Shown: in pieces, positions 34,540 to 43,312 of the stretch | How the letters are laid out: each line of letters starts with the position of its first letter | Position numbering within the stretch: the first letter of the stretch is position 1 | Source of the DNA: Treponema sp. | GTDB taxonomy: Bacteria > Spirochaetota > Spirochaetia > Treponematales > Breznakiellaceae | Reading direction: 5' to 3' | NCBI GenBank assembly: GCA_009782955.1 | Contig: WRIB01000011.1 | Location: forward strand, 1 to 50,050 | Length of the DNA: 50,050 nucleotides | Program-made: the position numbers and the translations under genes | Notes under the pieces: model-generated | Seen by the model: the letters and a program-made list of their open reading frames with translations, nothing else | Databases searched by the model: none | What the model was told of the DNA's origin: nothing

Positions 34540-35954
34540 ATTTAGAAGAAAAAGAAAAAGCATCTATAGTGTATGATCCCCAGCTTCAGTATCGCAATCT
34601 CCCTGCCGTTGCTTTGGTAGGCAGACCCAATGTAGGCAAGTCAACGCTTTTTAACAGACTGCTTCACCGACGCAGGGCAATCACTGATCCTACACCCGGT
34701 GTAACCCGGGACCCAATAGAAGAAAAAGCTTTTATTGCCGGAAAACCCCTGCGGCTTATTGATACCGGCGGCTTTAAAATTGACAGAGCAATTCCGGAAG
34801 ACGATAAAAACGGACTAAATTCTGTTTTGGATAAACTGGTAGTCGAACGGACACTGGAAATTATTAAAAGTGCAGACTTAATAGTTTTACTTCTGGAAGC
34901 CGGTGAACTTACCGCAGAAGACGAAGAATTTATTGCTCTTCTTCGTCCCCATTGGTCAAAACTAATTGCCGTTGTAAATAAAACCGAAGGCGGCCGCCGT
35001 GAAGCAGAAGCCTGGAATACAGCACAGTACGGTTTTGAAGAATTGTTGTTTATTTCTGCTGAACATGGGGATCGTATTAATGAACTGGAAGCGGCGATTG
35101 TTGTTCGTATTGATTTTTCTGCAGTAACACTGGACGAGGGAGAAGCCGATACCATTGCCCTGGCCATTTTAGGAAAACCCAATACGGGAAAATCTACCCT
35201 TTCCAACCGCCTGACTGCGTCGGCGGCTTCTATTGTAAGTACCGTACCGGGTACCACACGGGATGTGGTAGAAGGGGAATTCCGTTACAAAAATAAAAAC
35301 TTCCGTGTTCTTGATACTGCGGGGATACGGCGTAAATCGAAAGTAACGGAAAACATTGAGTACTATTCGGTAAACCGTGCGGTTAAAACCCTGGACAAAG
35401 CCAACATCGTGTTTTTGTTAATTGACGCCCAGGAAGGTTTAACCGAACAGGACAAGAAAATTGCCGCCCTTGCCTGCGATAAAGGCCGGGGGATTATTTT
35501 TGCGTTAAACAAATGGGACACCATGCCCAAAGTAAAAAATGCCCTGACTGCGGTAAAAGACAAGATTCACTTTTTTTTCGGCCAAATGGAGTATGCCCCC
35601 ATCGTTCCGGTTTGTGCAACCGAAGGATCGGGAGTGGACGAGTTACTGGAAACAGCAATCCGCATGAATGCCCAACTTCACCGTCATACCGAAACTTCCG
35701 TTCTAAACCAGGCTCTTGCACGATGGCTGGAAGAAAACCCGCCACCTCAGGGTCCCAAAACCCGCTTTAAAATAAAGTACGCCGTTCAGATTTCTTCCAA
35801 TCCGGTAAAATTTGCTTTTTTCGTAAGCCGTTCCGGAGCAGTAAGCGAAGCGTACAAATCATACCTTTGCAATAAAATCCGTAAAGATCTTGGCTATCGC
35901 AATATCCCGATAGAAGTGGAAATTCGCCCTTCTCAAAAAGAAAGAGAAAGGTAA
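34536..35954 (+). CDS. der: Ribosome biogenesis GTPase Der (EngA)
   Basis: Der is a double GTPase needed for assembly of the 50S subunit. The 472 residues contain two G domains: GRPNVGKSTLFN (about 28), DTGG and NKTE for the first; GKPNTGKSTLSNRL, DTAGIRRKSKV and NKWD for the second, then the KH-like C-terminal domain (RFKIKYAVQISSNPVKFAFFV). The ATG at 34536 overlaps the ptsI stop (ATGA). The upstream and downstream genes are also tightly packed, so ptsI, der and the MerR-like gene form one operon. Confidence 0.96.
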   Translation: MNLEEKEKASIVYDPQLQYRNLPAVALVGRPNVGKSTLFNRLLHRRRAITDPTPGVTRDPIEEKAFIAGKPLRLIDTGGFKIDRAIPEDDKNGLNSVLDKLVVERTLEIIKSADLIVLLLEAGELTAEDEEFIALLRPHWSKLIAVVNKTEGGRREAEAWNTAQYGFEELLFISAEHGDRINELEAAIVVRIDFSAVTLDEGEADTIALAILGKPNTGKSTLSNRLTASAASIVSTVPGTTRDVVEGEFRYKNKNFRVLDTAGIRRKSKVTENIEYYSVNRAVKTLDKANIVFLLIDAQEGLTEQDKKIAALACDKGRGIIFALNKWDTMPKVKNALTAVKDKIHFFFGQMEYAPIVPVCATEGSGVDELLETAIRMNAQLHRHTETSVLNQALARWLEENPPPQGPKTRFKIKYAVQISSNPVKFAFFVSRSGAVSEAYKSYLCNKIRKDLGYRNIPIEVEIRPSQKERER

Positions 35955-36262
35955 TGGCTTCTTTTACCAGTCCGGAAGCCGAACATATTCTTGGAATAAA
36001 AAATTCCGTGCTTCGTTACTGGGTCGATGAAATGCCCCTGATTCAGCCAAAAAAAGATCTTTCCGGACGCCGGATTTTTTCCGGCAGAGATATGCGCCTG
36101 CTTCTTCGCCTTAAACACCTGCTCTACGAACGCCATCTTTCTATAGACGGTGCAAGAAAACAACTGGAAACAGATCTTTCCAGCAAAAACCAGGACTTAC
36201 GGGCAGAATTGGATGCAGTGCGATCGGAGCTTTTGGATTTACTGGTGCAGGTAAAAAATTAA
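35954..36262 (+). CDS. MerR-family-like DNA-binding protein
   Basis: A small protein of 102 residues. The N-terminal winged helix (FTSPEAEHILGIKNSVLRYWVDEMPLIQPKKDLSGRRIFSGRDMRLL) has the MerR layout: a helix-turn-helix followed by a RYW-type segment and a GRR-F wing. A helical tail with AR-QLE and a likely coiled coil follows. It lacks an effector domain. It begins at the last base of the der stop (TAATG), so it is coupled to der. The target is unknown; the ulaA promoter just downstream is a possibility by position only. Confidence 0.8.
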   Translation: MASFTSPEAEHILGIKNSVLRYWVDEMPLIQPKKDLSGRRIFSGRDMRLLLRLKHLLYERHLSIDGARKQLETDLSSKNQDLRAELDAVRSELLDLLVQVKN

Positions 36263-36365
36263 TGCGATAGTAAATCCGCTAAAACGTTATTCCAAATTCA
36301 GGGATTTTGCGGTTTTTGGCGAAAGCATACGATTTTAGCCGCAGATATAAAAATGTAAAAAAACA

Positions 36366-36395
36366 TTGACTTGATTCAAAAGACACCTCTATAAT
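36366..36395 (+). promoter_or_regulatory. Sigma-70-type promoter ahead of ulaA
   Basis: TTGACT at 36366-36371, an 18-base spacer and TATAAT at 36390-36395. The leader that follows can fold: CCTGGT (36409-36414) with ACCAGG (36451-36456) and GCTT with AAGC inside, leaving AGGAGG in the loop. Confidence 0.7.
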
Positions 36396-36477
36396 ATATC
36401 AAAGCAGCCTGGTGCTTAAATGAAAAACATAATAGGAGGAAAGCTTCAAAACCAGGATAATGTAAGCTGAAACGAAT

Positions 36478-37881
36478 ATGGGTTTTATTGAGTTTTTTAT
36501 CAGCATCCTGTCAACACCCGCAGTTCTGGTCGGTGTTTTTGCAATGCTGGGACTTATCCTGCAGGGAAAACAGATTGAAGAAGTAATTAAAGGGACATTT
36601 AAAACAATTGTCGGTTTTATGGTTCTTTCCGCCGGTGCGGGTTACCTGGTAGGAGGATCGCTTAACAGCTTTGGTGTCGTCTTTAATGCTGCTTTCGGTG
36701 TAACCGGAAGCACGCCTAACAACGAAGCTGTCGTAGCCATAGCGCTTAAAGATGTGGCATCCACTACTGCCTACATCATGGTGGTTGGAATGATTGCAAA
36801 TCTTGTTCTGGCACGTTTTTCCAAAGCAAAATTCATCTTTCTTACGGGACATCACACCCTGTTTATGGCCTGTCTTTTGGCTGTAGTTCTGAATTTTGCA
36901 GGTCTCGAAATGTGGCAAACCGTTGTCGGCGGCGGTCTGATTCTCGGCCTGGTAATGGTTCTTATGCCAGCACTTGCCGAATCAACAATGAAAAAAGTAA
37001 CGGATGGCGCCGACATCAGTCTTGGGCATTTTGGAACTCTGGGTTACTGGATTTCTGCACAGACCGCAAAAATCGTAAAAGGAAAAACAAAAACCGAAGA
37101 CATCACTTTTCCTCAACGGCTTACCTTCCTTCGGGATACCATCGTTGCCATTAGTATTACCATGGTATTCTTCTTTCTTATTATTTCGATTGTTGCCGCA
37201 ACTAAAGGGGAATTTTCTCCAAACGGCGGGCTTTACTATCTTCTGGCCGGAGAAGGCGGGCTTCACTCTTCATGGATAGTCTGGGCAATCGTTCAGGGTC
37301 TTTCTTTCGCCGCTGGTGTTTCAGTTATTTTAACCGGTATCCGGCTTATCCTTGGTGAAATTGTCCCTGCCTTTAAAGGAATTGCGGAAAAACTCGTTCC
37401 CAATGCAAAGCCTGCTCTTGACTGCCCCATTGTATTCCCCTATGCACCCAATGCAGTACTTATTGGATTCCTTTCATCTTTTATAGGCGGTGTAGTTGGG
37501 TTGGGAATTATTACCGGTATTAACGCCGGCATAACCACCGGTTTTGCCCTGGCAATAATTCTTCCCGGTGTTATCCCTCACTTCTTCTGCGGCGCAACTG
37601 CCGGTGTTTTCGGTAATGCGGAAGGCGGACTAAGAGGCTGTATCGTTGGAGCGTTTATCCACGGGCTGGTTATCACTTTCCTTCCAGCTCTGCTGTATAT
37701 GGTACTTGGTCAAATTGTCGGTCAGGGAACAACCTTCGGGGATTCAGACTTTAGTCTTGTCGGACTTACCCTGGGCAGCCTTTCTCTGGTAATTAAAGAA
37801 TGGGGTCTTTTTATTATCTGTGTGATTCTATACTTGCTTCCGATAATCATTTCCCCGTTTATAAAAGGAAAAAAAGCATAA
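36478..37881 (+). CDS. ulaA: PTS ascorbate-type permease IIC (UlaA/SgaT)
   Basis: An inner-membrane sugar permease of 467 residues of the ascorbate (L) family, with about 11 hydrophobic segments. Characteristic stretches are GFIEFFISILSTPAVLVGVFAMLGLILQGK, GAGYLVGGSLNSFGVVFNAAFG, and HFFCGATAGVFGNAEGGLRGC. It imports and phosphorylates L-ascorbate or a related compound together with IIB and IIA subunits; IIB is the next gene, but no IIA gene is visible. The ATG at 36478 has no good ribosome site; an in-frame TAA at 36463 excludes earlier starts. A TTGTTCCAAAA hairpin and a second inverted repeat lie between it and ulaB. Confidence 0.92.
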   Translation: MGFIEFFISILSTPAVLVGVFAMLGLILQGKQIEEVIKGTFKTIVGFMVLSAGAGYLVGGSLNSFGVVFNAAFGVTGSTPNNEAVVAIALKDVASTTAYIMVVGMIANLVLARFSKAKFIFLTGHHTLFMACLLAVVLNFAGLEMWQTVVGGGLILGLVMVLMPALAESTMKKVTDGADISLGHFGTLGYWISAQTAKIVKGKTKTEDITFPQRLTFLRDTIVAISITMVFFFLIISIVAATKGEFSPNGGLYYLLAGEGGLHSSWIVWAIVQGLSFAAGVSVILTGIRLILGEIVPAFKGIAEKLVPNAKPALDCPIVFPYAPNAVLIGFLSSFIGGVVGLGIITGINAGITTGFALAIILPGVIPHFFCGATAGVFGNAEGGLRGCIVGAFIHGLVITFLPALLYMVLGQIVGQGTTFGDSDFSLVGLTLGSLSLVIKEWGLFIICVILYLLPIIISPFIKGKKA

Positions 37882-37884
37882 GCC

Positions 37885-37925
37885 GTTGAGCTTGTTCCAA
37901 AAAATGAAGTTTTGGAACAGCCTCC
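37885..37925 (+). repeat. TTGTTCCAAAA hairpin, copy 2
   Basis: TGTTCCAAAA pairs with TTTTGGAACA, with the same flanks (GTTGAGCT left, GCCTC right) as the copy at 5676. Like that copy it lies within a few bases of a stop codon. Confidence 0.65.
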
Positions 37926-37941
37926 GTTTATTCAAAGGTTG

Positions 37942-37998
37942 ATGTCCGGATGCTTATCAGCAACCGGACATTAGTCTTTATTTTTCCGGTTTTTTTTA
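37942..37998 (+). terminator. Hairpin with T-run between ulaA and ulaB
   Basis: ATGTCCGG (37942-37949) pairs perfectly with CCGGACAT (37964-37971). A T-rich stretch with TTTTTTTT follows after about 20 bases, so it may end or reduce transcription between the permease and the IIB gene rather than act as a tight terminator. Confidence 0.45.
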
Positions 37999-38019
37999 TA
38001 TCACATTAAGGTGGATAAC

Positions 38020-38298
38020 ATGGCAATCAGGAATATAGTATGCTGCTGCGGTATGGGAATGGGAACCAGCTTGTTGGCAAAAATGAATGTTGAAAAAGCA
38101 TTAGGCAATATCGGCGTAAAAGGTGTTGATGTAGAACATTCTACACTGTCAGAAGCAAAGGGCAGTAAATACGATCTCTATGTAGTCAGTAAAGATCTGG
38201 CAGAAGCGGCAAAGACTCTTTCCAGTGTATTAATCATCGATAACCTTATGGATATCAAGGAATTAGAGAAAAAGCTGAAAGAAGCTTTTGGTCTTTAA
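38020..38298 (+). CDS. ulaB: PTS ascorbate-type IIB component (UlaB/SgaB)
   Basis: A cytoplasmic phosphocarrier of 92 residues. The phosphorylated cysteine is C10 in VCCCGMGMGTS, the active-site loop of the IIB lactose/ascorbate fold. It passes phosphate to the substrate bound by the permease UlaA. The ATG at 38020 is well spaced from AAGGTGG; a GTG at 38011 overlaps that site. The gene lies about 140 bases after ulaA, separated by two hairpins. Confidence 0.9.
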   Translation: MAIRNIVCCCGMGMGTSLLAKMNVEKALGNIGVKGVDVEHSTLSEAKGSKYDLYVVSKDLAEAAKTLSSVLIIDNLMDIKELEKKLKEAFGL

Positions 38299-38323
38299 CA
38301 AAAAAACCGATTTACAATAATTT

Positions 38324-39526
38324 GTGGAAGCCATAGAAAAACTTCTTCCCCTAATCGAAAAAAACTTTCCTATTCCCGGCCGTTTTCGGGAAAAGCTGCC
38401 ATTTGACATAGCAGATCTTTCACGGCTTCTTACCAGTGCCCGCGGTGAACGAGATGGCGGATACCTCAACCGTCCCAATATGCTTTCCGCTTATCTTCGT
38501 TATTTTTTGCCGTGGAATGTGTTCCGCCTTTGTAAGCTTTTTTCATTAAAAGCCGGCGTTCAGGCCGAACAAAATAACAAAAACATTTTATCTGCTCTGT
38601 CAGACGGTGATATAGTAACCGATCTTGGTTCAGGCCCTTTAACATTGCCCATTGCCCTATGGATTGCTTTTCCGGAACTTCGCAATGTAAAACTTGAATT
38701 CCGCTGCGTTGATAAAAGCGCCGCAATCCTTGACGCCGGGTACAAATTGTTCAAAGCACTTTGTGCAATTTCCAGTAGTAACACCTCCGGTAATGTTCCG
38801 GGATGGAAGATAAAAACCATTCATGATTCGATTGGAGCACCGATTCGCGGTAAACCGGCAAAGTTTGTAACGGCTGTTAATGTATTTAACGAAGTTTATA
38901 CAGAAATGCAGCGCAGCAGTATTGAACGAAGCGCAGAAAAAACTGCCGCTCTTCTTTGCAGACTCTGCGCAGGTAACGGATCTATTCTTGCGGTTGAACC
39001 GGGGAATCCCCAGGGCGGCGCTTTTATTTCCGCTCTACGCGCTGCTCTACTTGAAAAAGGGAAATATCCAGCCGCACCTTGTACTCACACCGAAGTATGT
39101 CCGCTCCCGGGCATCAATACATTATCGGGAAATACGCCACATCAGGCTCACAGTACAAAAAACAAATGGTGCCATTTTGCTTTTAATACAGATACTGCAC
39201 CGTACGCGCTTCACGAACTTTCACTTAAAGCCAGAATACCAAAAGAACGAGCCACACTGAGTTTTTTACTGGCAGGGCCGAAGTACACAACAAAAGGTAA
39301 ACCGGATTTAAAATTACTGCCAATCAGAATCGTTTCCGATACCTTCCCGGTTACCTCCCAAAAAAACAACATAGGCTGTTACGGTTGTTCAGAACAAGGA
39401 ATGGTTTTAGTAACCGGAAACAGAACACAATTTAATGCTATTTTACATGGCTCACTTTTGACTCTTTCCCTTCCGGAAAAAGAACAACGGGATGCCAAAA
39501 CCGGAGCTTTGATCATCCCGCTATAA
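38324..39526 (+). CDS. Rsm22-like SAM-dependent methyltransferase
   Basis: A protein of 400 residues. Residues about 97-104 (DLGSGPLTL) are a class I SAM-binding motif, followed by FRCVDKSAAILDAGYKLF and FVTAVNVFNEVYTE. The N-terminal LLTSARGERDGGYLNRPNMLSAYLRYFLPWNV segment resembles the Rsm22 family (PF09243), as does the late cysteine pair CYGC. The family acts on small ribosomal subunits, but the bacterial substrate is uncertain. The start is GTG, close behind ulaB (25 bases), with no strong ribosome site. It is convergent with trpB2. Confidence 0.65.
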   Translation: MEAIEKLLPLIEKNFPIPGRFREKLPFDIADLSRLLTSARGERDGGYLNRPNMLSAYLRYFLPWNVFRLCKLFSLKAGVQAEQNNKNILSALSDGDIVTDLGSGPLTLPIALWIAFPELRNVKLEFRCVDKSAAILDAGYKLFKALCAISSSNTSGNVPGWKIKTIHDSIGAPIRGKPAKFVTAVNVFNEVYTEMQRSSIERSAEKTAALLCRLCAGNGSILAVEPGNPQGGAFISALRAALLEKGKYPAAPCTHTEVCPLPGINTLSGNTPHQAHSTKNKWCHFAFNTDTAPYALHELSLKARIPKERATLSFLLAGPKYTTKGKPDLKLLPIRIVSDTFPVTSQKNNIGCYGCSEQGMVLVTGNRTQFNAILHGSLLTLSLPEKEQRDAKTGALIIPL

Positions 39527-39544
39527 AATATTTTTCTTTTTCTG

Positions 39545-40924
39545 TTACTTATTTTGCGGAATGTCCGGCACTGACGCAAAACCTTTTGCCAAATCATCAT
39601 CGCTGGGGATCTTGTCGGTAAGTGTTTTTGCGTTGTACTGCATATAAGCCGAAAGATCAAAATAGCCGGTACCGCTAAGACCGAACAGAATAACTTTTTT
39701 CTCACCGGTCTTTTTGCATTCCAGCGCTTCATCAATGGCTGCCTTGATCGCATGGGACGATTCCGGTGCAGGGAGTATTCCTTCTGTTTTCATAAAGCGG
39801 ATTGCCGCATCAAAAACATCGGTCTGGACTTCCGAGCGGGCTTCGATATAACCGTCGTGGTAAAGTTTACTCAGTATCGGACTCATGCCATGGTAACGCA
39901 GCCCGCCGGCATGATTGGCAGACGGAATAAACCCGTTCCCCAATGTATACATACGCAGAAGCGGCGTTGTTTTGGCAGTATCACCGAAATCGTACACATA
40001 ACGGCCGCGTGTTAAAGACGGACAGGAAGCGGGCTCCACGGCAATAAACCGCGCATTGGATTTACCTGCAAGCTTTTCTCCCATAAAAGGAGCAATAAGC
40101 CCGCCAAGGTTCGAACCGCCCCCCGCACAGCCTATGATGATATCAGGCTTAATCCCAAACTTGTCCATAGCAGCTTTTGTCTCAAGCCCTATTACCGATT
40201 GATGGAGCAGTACATGATCAAGAACACTGCCCAGCACATAACGGCACTTGTCGGTCTTTATCGCCATTTCCACCGCTTCGGAAATGGCGCAGCCAAGGGA
40301 GCCTCCGGTGTCCGGATCGATTTCGAGAATTTTCTTTCCCGAATCCGTAGTATCCGATGGCGAAGGAACGACCTTTGCACCGTAAGTTTCCATTACTGCT
40401 TTGCGGTAAGGCTTCTGTTCGGAACTTACCTTTACCATATATACAGTAAGATCAAGACCATAAAAACCACATGCCATTGCCATGGCTGTCCCCCACTGGC
40501 CCGCGCCGGTTTCGGTTGTGAGTGTCTCCAGACCTTCTTCCTTTGCATAGTACGCTTGGGGTCCTGCCGAGTTCAGCTTGTGGCTGCCTGAAGTATTTGT
40601 CCCTTCAAACTTATAATAAATCTCCGCCGGTGTTCCCAGCTCTTTTTCCAGGTAATATGCCCGGATAAGCGCCGATGGCCGGAATGCCCGGTAAAAGTCC
40701 AAAAGCCTTTCCGGTATAGGAACCATTTTTGTACTGTCATCCAGTTCCTGCCTTACAAGTTCTTTACAGAAAATTGCCTCCATATCCGACGCAGTAACCG
40801 GCTGCAAAGTTCCCGGATGCAGAATAGGATCGTGTTTTTCCTTCATATCGGCCCGCAGGTTGTACCAAAACTTGGGCATCTCTTCTTCGTTCAGGTAAAT
40901 ACGGGTTGGAATTGTGTTGGCCAT
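39545..40924 (-). CDS. TrpB2-type tryptophan synthase beta-like enzyme
   Basis: A PLP enzyme of 459 residues in the TrpB2 subfamily, longer than TrpB1 and able in known members to make tryptophan from indole and serine, often without TrpA. The PLP lysine is K116 in NTSGSHKLNSA; TETGAGQWGTA and GCAGGGSNLGG are the substrate and phosphate loops. I chose ATG 40924 because AGGAGGAGG precedes it; the longer frame adds 16 unlikely residues. No other trp gene is adjacent. The promoter carries two overlapping palindromes, so the gene is probably repressed by a dimeric regulator. It may serve salvage of environmental indole, which is inference. Confidence 0.93.
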   Translation of the reverse strand: MANTIPTRIYLNEEEMPKFWYNLRADMKEKHDPILHPGTLQPVTASDMEAIFCKELVRQELDDSTKMVPIPERLLDFYRAFRPSALIRAYYLEKELGTPAEIYYKFEGTNTSGSHKLNSAGPQAYYAKEEGLETLTTETGAGQWGTAMAMACGFYGLDLTVYMVKVSSEQKPYRKAVMETYGAKVVPSPSDTTDSGKKILEIDPDTGGSLGCAISEAVEMAIKTDKCRYVLGSVLDHVLLHQSVIGLETKAAMDKFGIKPDIIIGCAGGGSNLGGLIAPFMGEKLAGKSNARFIAVEPASCPSLTRGRYVYDFGDTAKTTPLLRMYTLGNGFIPSANHAGGLRYHGMSPILSKLYHDGYIEARSEVQTDVFDAAIRFMKTEGILPAPESSHAIKAAIDEALECKKTGEKKVILFGLSGTGYFDLSAYMQYNAKTLTDKIPSDDDLAKGFASVPDIPQNK

Positions 40925-41003
40925 TTTTTGCCTCCTCCTAAAAGTTTTTTGGGCAAATCCTTGAATATCCAAAGAAATAGTCTTAATGCCCTGTTAAAAG
41001 TAT

Positions 41004-41066
41004 CGTTTCTGTCTATAGAAACGTTTCTCTATAGAGAAACATACTTGGAAATGAATATTTTGTCAA
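41004..41066 (-). promoter_or_regulatory. trpB2 promoter with two tandem palindromic operators
   Basis: On the minus strand TTGACA (41066-41061), a 17-base spacer and TATGTT (41043-41038). The perfect 18-base palindrome GTTTCTCTATAGAGAAAC (41023-41040) overlaps the -10 element, and a near-perfect one (CGTTTCTGTCTATAGAAACG, 41004-41023) follows. A repressor binding here would block polymerase. The remaining stretch to 41254 is AT-rich and shows no gene. Confidence 0.75.
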
Positions 41067-41254
41067 GAGAAATACAAGAAAAATTCAAAAAATATTATAA
41101 TCTCGTATTCTTCAAATATCTTTTTTTCCTTATGAATAGATTTATACATCCAATATGCATAATCCATACAAACACCGTAAAATAAATCTGTTTTTGTTGT
41201 ATCGTCTCATATTAACTCTTTTTTAGTTCGCTTTTGCCCATTGCTTTCCAAAAA

Positions 41255-42502
41255 CTATTGTGTATCATCTTCTTCAATCATTGGTATTTCCTGCAATGAA
41301 GTACCTGCAATACCTTTAATTGAACCTAAAAAACCATTTGTGTTTAGTATTATTTTTTCAAGCTGCTTTTCACGGGTTTTCCATATTCTTTCCATTTTAC
41401 TTCGTTCATCAAGATACCCTTTCTGTAAATCACTAAAGCTTTCAAGTATCACGCCGATTTGTGCTAAAAATTCTTTACCTGAGAGATAATCATAGAGCAT
41501 TTGCATTTTTTCACCCTTATTAGTTTGAGACGCATGAGCTTCATTAACCCTGATAATACTGTCACGCAGTACAAGTGCAAGTCCCTTAAATTCAGTAAAT
41601 GTGCAAATCCATACCCCTTCTTTTTGCCCGATTCGTTCAATATCATCAGGAAGCGCATCGGTAACCAGCACGCAAATATCGGCCCTTACACGGCTGCCAT
41701 CTTCTTTTAGTTTTCCTATCCAGTCCCTTCCATATGCTTTTGTTCGTTTGCTTTCATAAACGATAATTCCAATTTCGTTTCCGACGTTGTTACGAACCTT
41801 TTGAATAACATCAGCCCCACTTTTGCCTTTGGGAACAGGTTCTATTATATCAAAACGAAATGTGTCTTTGAGTATGTCTTCAATGGCCAATTCCTGAACT
41901 TCACCCTGTAATTGCATCGATCCTTGCTCGGCTTTTCGTTTCATTTCTTCTGCAAGAGCGGTTTGATCATCAAGTTTCTTCTGCAATTCATCAATTTTTA
42001 AAACATTTTCCTCCACTACTTCTTTTTTAATCCGTTCCAGTTCAGATGCAAGATGTGTCTTATGAGAATCACGTTCATCTTTCAGTTTTTTGAAAAATTC
42101 TGCATCTTTCTCTGCTGTTATTTTGGATTCAATTTCTTCTTTTTCGAGTTTTATTTTCTCCAACTCGGATTTTGTCTTATTCAACTCAATTACTTGTTCA
42201 GTTTTTTCCTTGAGTGATTTTTGAAGAGACTCAATAGCTTCTTCATTTTCTTTTGCAAATTCTTTGCTTCGCTTATCTAATTCATCATTTAACCGTTGTT
42301 TATACTCTTTTTCCTTTTCTTTTGTTATTGTCGCTTCAATTTCAGTTTTTTCGTTTTGGAGTTTTTCTATCTCAGCAAGTTGTTTACTACTTTTAGCGGA
42401 AAACTCGATTTTGAGGCGTTCTTCAATCTCTTGACTTAAAGCCATATTTACATCAATTTCTGTTCCACAGTTTGGACACTTAATTTTTTTAACCGTATTC
42501 AT
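41255..42502 (-). CDS. DUF2130-family protein with coiled coil
   Basis: A protein of 415 residues. A short zinc-ribbon-like CPNCGTE lies near the N-terminus, then about 180 residues of Glu/Lys-rich coiled coil, then the DUF2130 core (about 195-375): LQGEVQELAIEDILKDTFRFD, SGADVIQKV, GIIVYESKRTKAYG, DWIGKLKED. The D ... E-x-K pattern recalls PD-(D/E)XK nuclease-like folds, which is an inference. The family is found in phage and accessory contexts but its role is not established to my knowledge. The ATG at 42502 follows AAGGAGAGAGGGT; a TTG ten codons earlier is unlikely. It has no co-directional close neighbour. Confidence 0.85.
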   Translation of the reverse strand: MNTVKKIKCPNCGTEIDVNMALSQEIEERLKIEFSAKSSKQLAEIEKLQNEKTEIEATITKEKEKEYKQRLNDELDKRSKEFAKENEEAIESLQKSLKEKTEQVIELNKTKSELEKIKLEKEEIESKITAEKDAEFFKKLKDERDSHKTHLASELERIKKEVVEENVLKIDELQKKLDDQTALAEEMKRKAEQGSMQLQGEVQELAIEDILKDTFRFDIIEPVPKGKSGADVIQKVRNNVGNEIGIIVYESKRTKAYGRDWIGKLKEDGSRVRADICVLVTDALPDDIERIGQKEGVWICTFTEFKGLALVLRDSIIRVNEAHASQTNKGEKMQMLYDYLSGKEFLAQIGVILESFSDLQKGYLDERSKMERIWKTREKQLEKIILNTNGFLGSIKGIAGTSLQEIPMIEEDDTQ

Positions 42503-42751
42503 ACCCTCTCTCCTTACATTATACTTGGCCAATACCCTATTAGATAATCACCATCATTTTTCACAATAACAATATCCTGGTTTTCATGCGGTTCACATAT
42601 TTTTAATTTCTGAATTCCTAATTTATTAGTCATGAATATCTATATTTTAGCCATTTCCATGAGCACTAACAAGTATGTACACATTTCAAATATGGTTAGG
42701 GACAACAGAGACAATTTATATAACATTTATCCAACAAAACAACGTATTCTT

Positions 42752-43261
42752 TTATAACTTCTTCAACGGCTTTATCGTTTTCAAGCCCCAATCATAATGA
42801 CTTGATGTCGCAGAGATTAAATACGATCCCAGCGATGTTGTTCCGGTCCACTGGTATTTTTTCTTGGTAAATAACTCATCGTCAGAATGTTTTTCGATTA
42901 AAGCTATCATATCTTTATAGCTTTTCTTCAACAAAGCTATGGCCTTTTTCAGATCCGTCCCTTTATATTTTTCCCATATTACACGATTCAACGCAGGCAG
43001 CGTTTGAAAGGTATAGCCTTCTGCTGGAATCGCAGGCTTTTTGCCCGACATTCCGGTTTTGTACCAGGATGCCATCATCAAATGCCATTCGTGTAAATGG
43101 CATATAACATCACTTACCGTTTTATCACGATCATTCAATTCATCATGTTTGAATGTCTTGTTTTTTATTTCGTTCGGCAGTTCATCAATCAATCCGAAAA
43201 GTTTATTTAAATTGATTTCTGCTGATTGCAGCAATTCCTTTTTATTTATTGGTCTTGACAT
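42752..43261 (-). CDS. ClbS/DfsB-like (DinB-fold) four-helix protein
   Basis: A protein of 169 residues with the pattern of the DUF1706/ClbS-DfsB family: an N-terminal KKELLQSAEINLNKLF, DKTVSDVICHLHEWHLMMASWY (histidines of the DinB-like helix), IPAEGYTFQTLPALNR and a final TSSHYDWGLKTIK. The best-known member, ClbS, protects against colibactin, but most members have no known role, so function is not claimed. The start follows GGAGG (AGCCGGAGGTAAAAA). It is divergent from pfkA with about 50 bases between them. Confidence 0.85.
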   Translation of the reverse strand: MSRPINKKELLQSAEINLNKLFGLIDELPNEIKNKTFKHDELNDRDKTVSDVICHLHEWHLMMASWYKTGMSGKKPAIPAEGYTFQTLPALNRVIWEKYKGTDLKKAIALLKKSYKDMIALIEKHSDDELFTKKKYQWTGTTSLGSYLISATSSHYDWGLKTIKPLKKL

Positions 43262-43299
43262 TTTTTACCTCCGGCTGTGTTTTTTTCGCTACAATGATA

Positions 43300-43312
43300 T
43301 ATAATTACCATT
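43300..43312 (+). promoter_or_regulatory. TATAAT box abutting the pfkA start
   Basis: TATAAT at 43300-43305 lies seven bases before the ATG at 43313, and no ribosome site is present. The -35 position is poor. It suggests a leaderless message. Confidence 0.4.

Noticed and set aside
36420..36470. A 16-codon leader peptide gene before ulaA
   Set aside because: No ribosome site precedes its ATG and the codons show no regulatory pattern; kept only as part of the leader observation.
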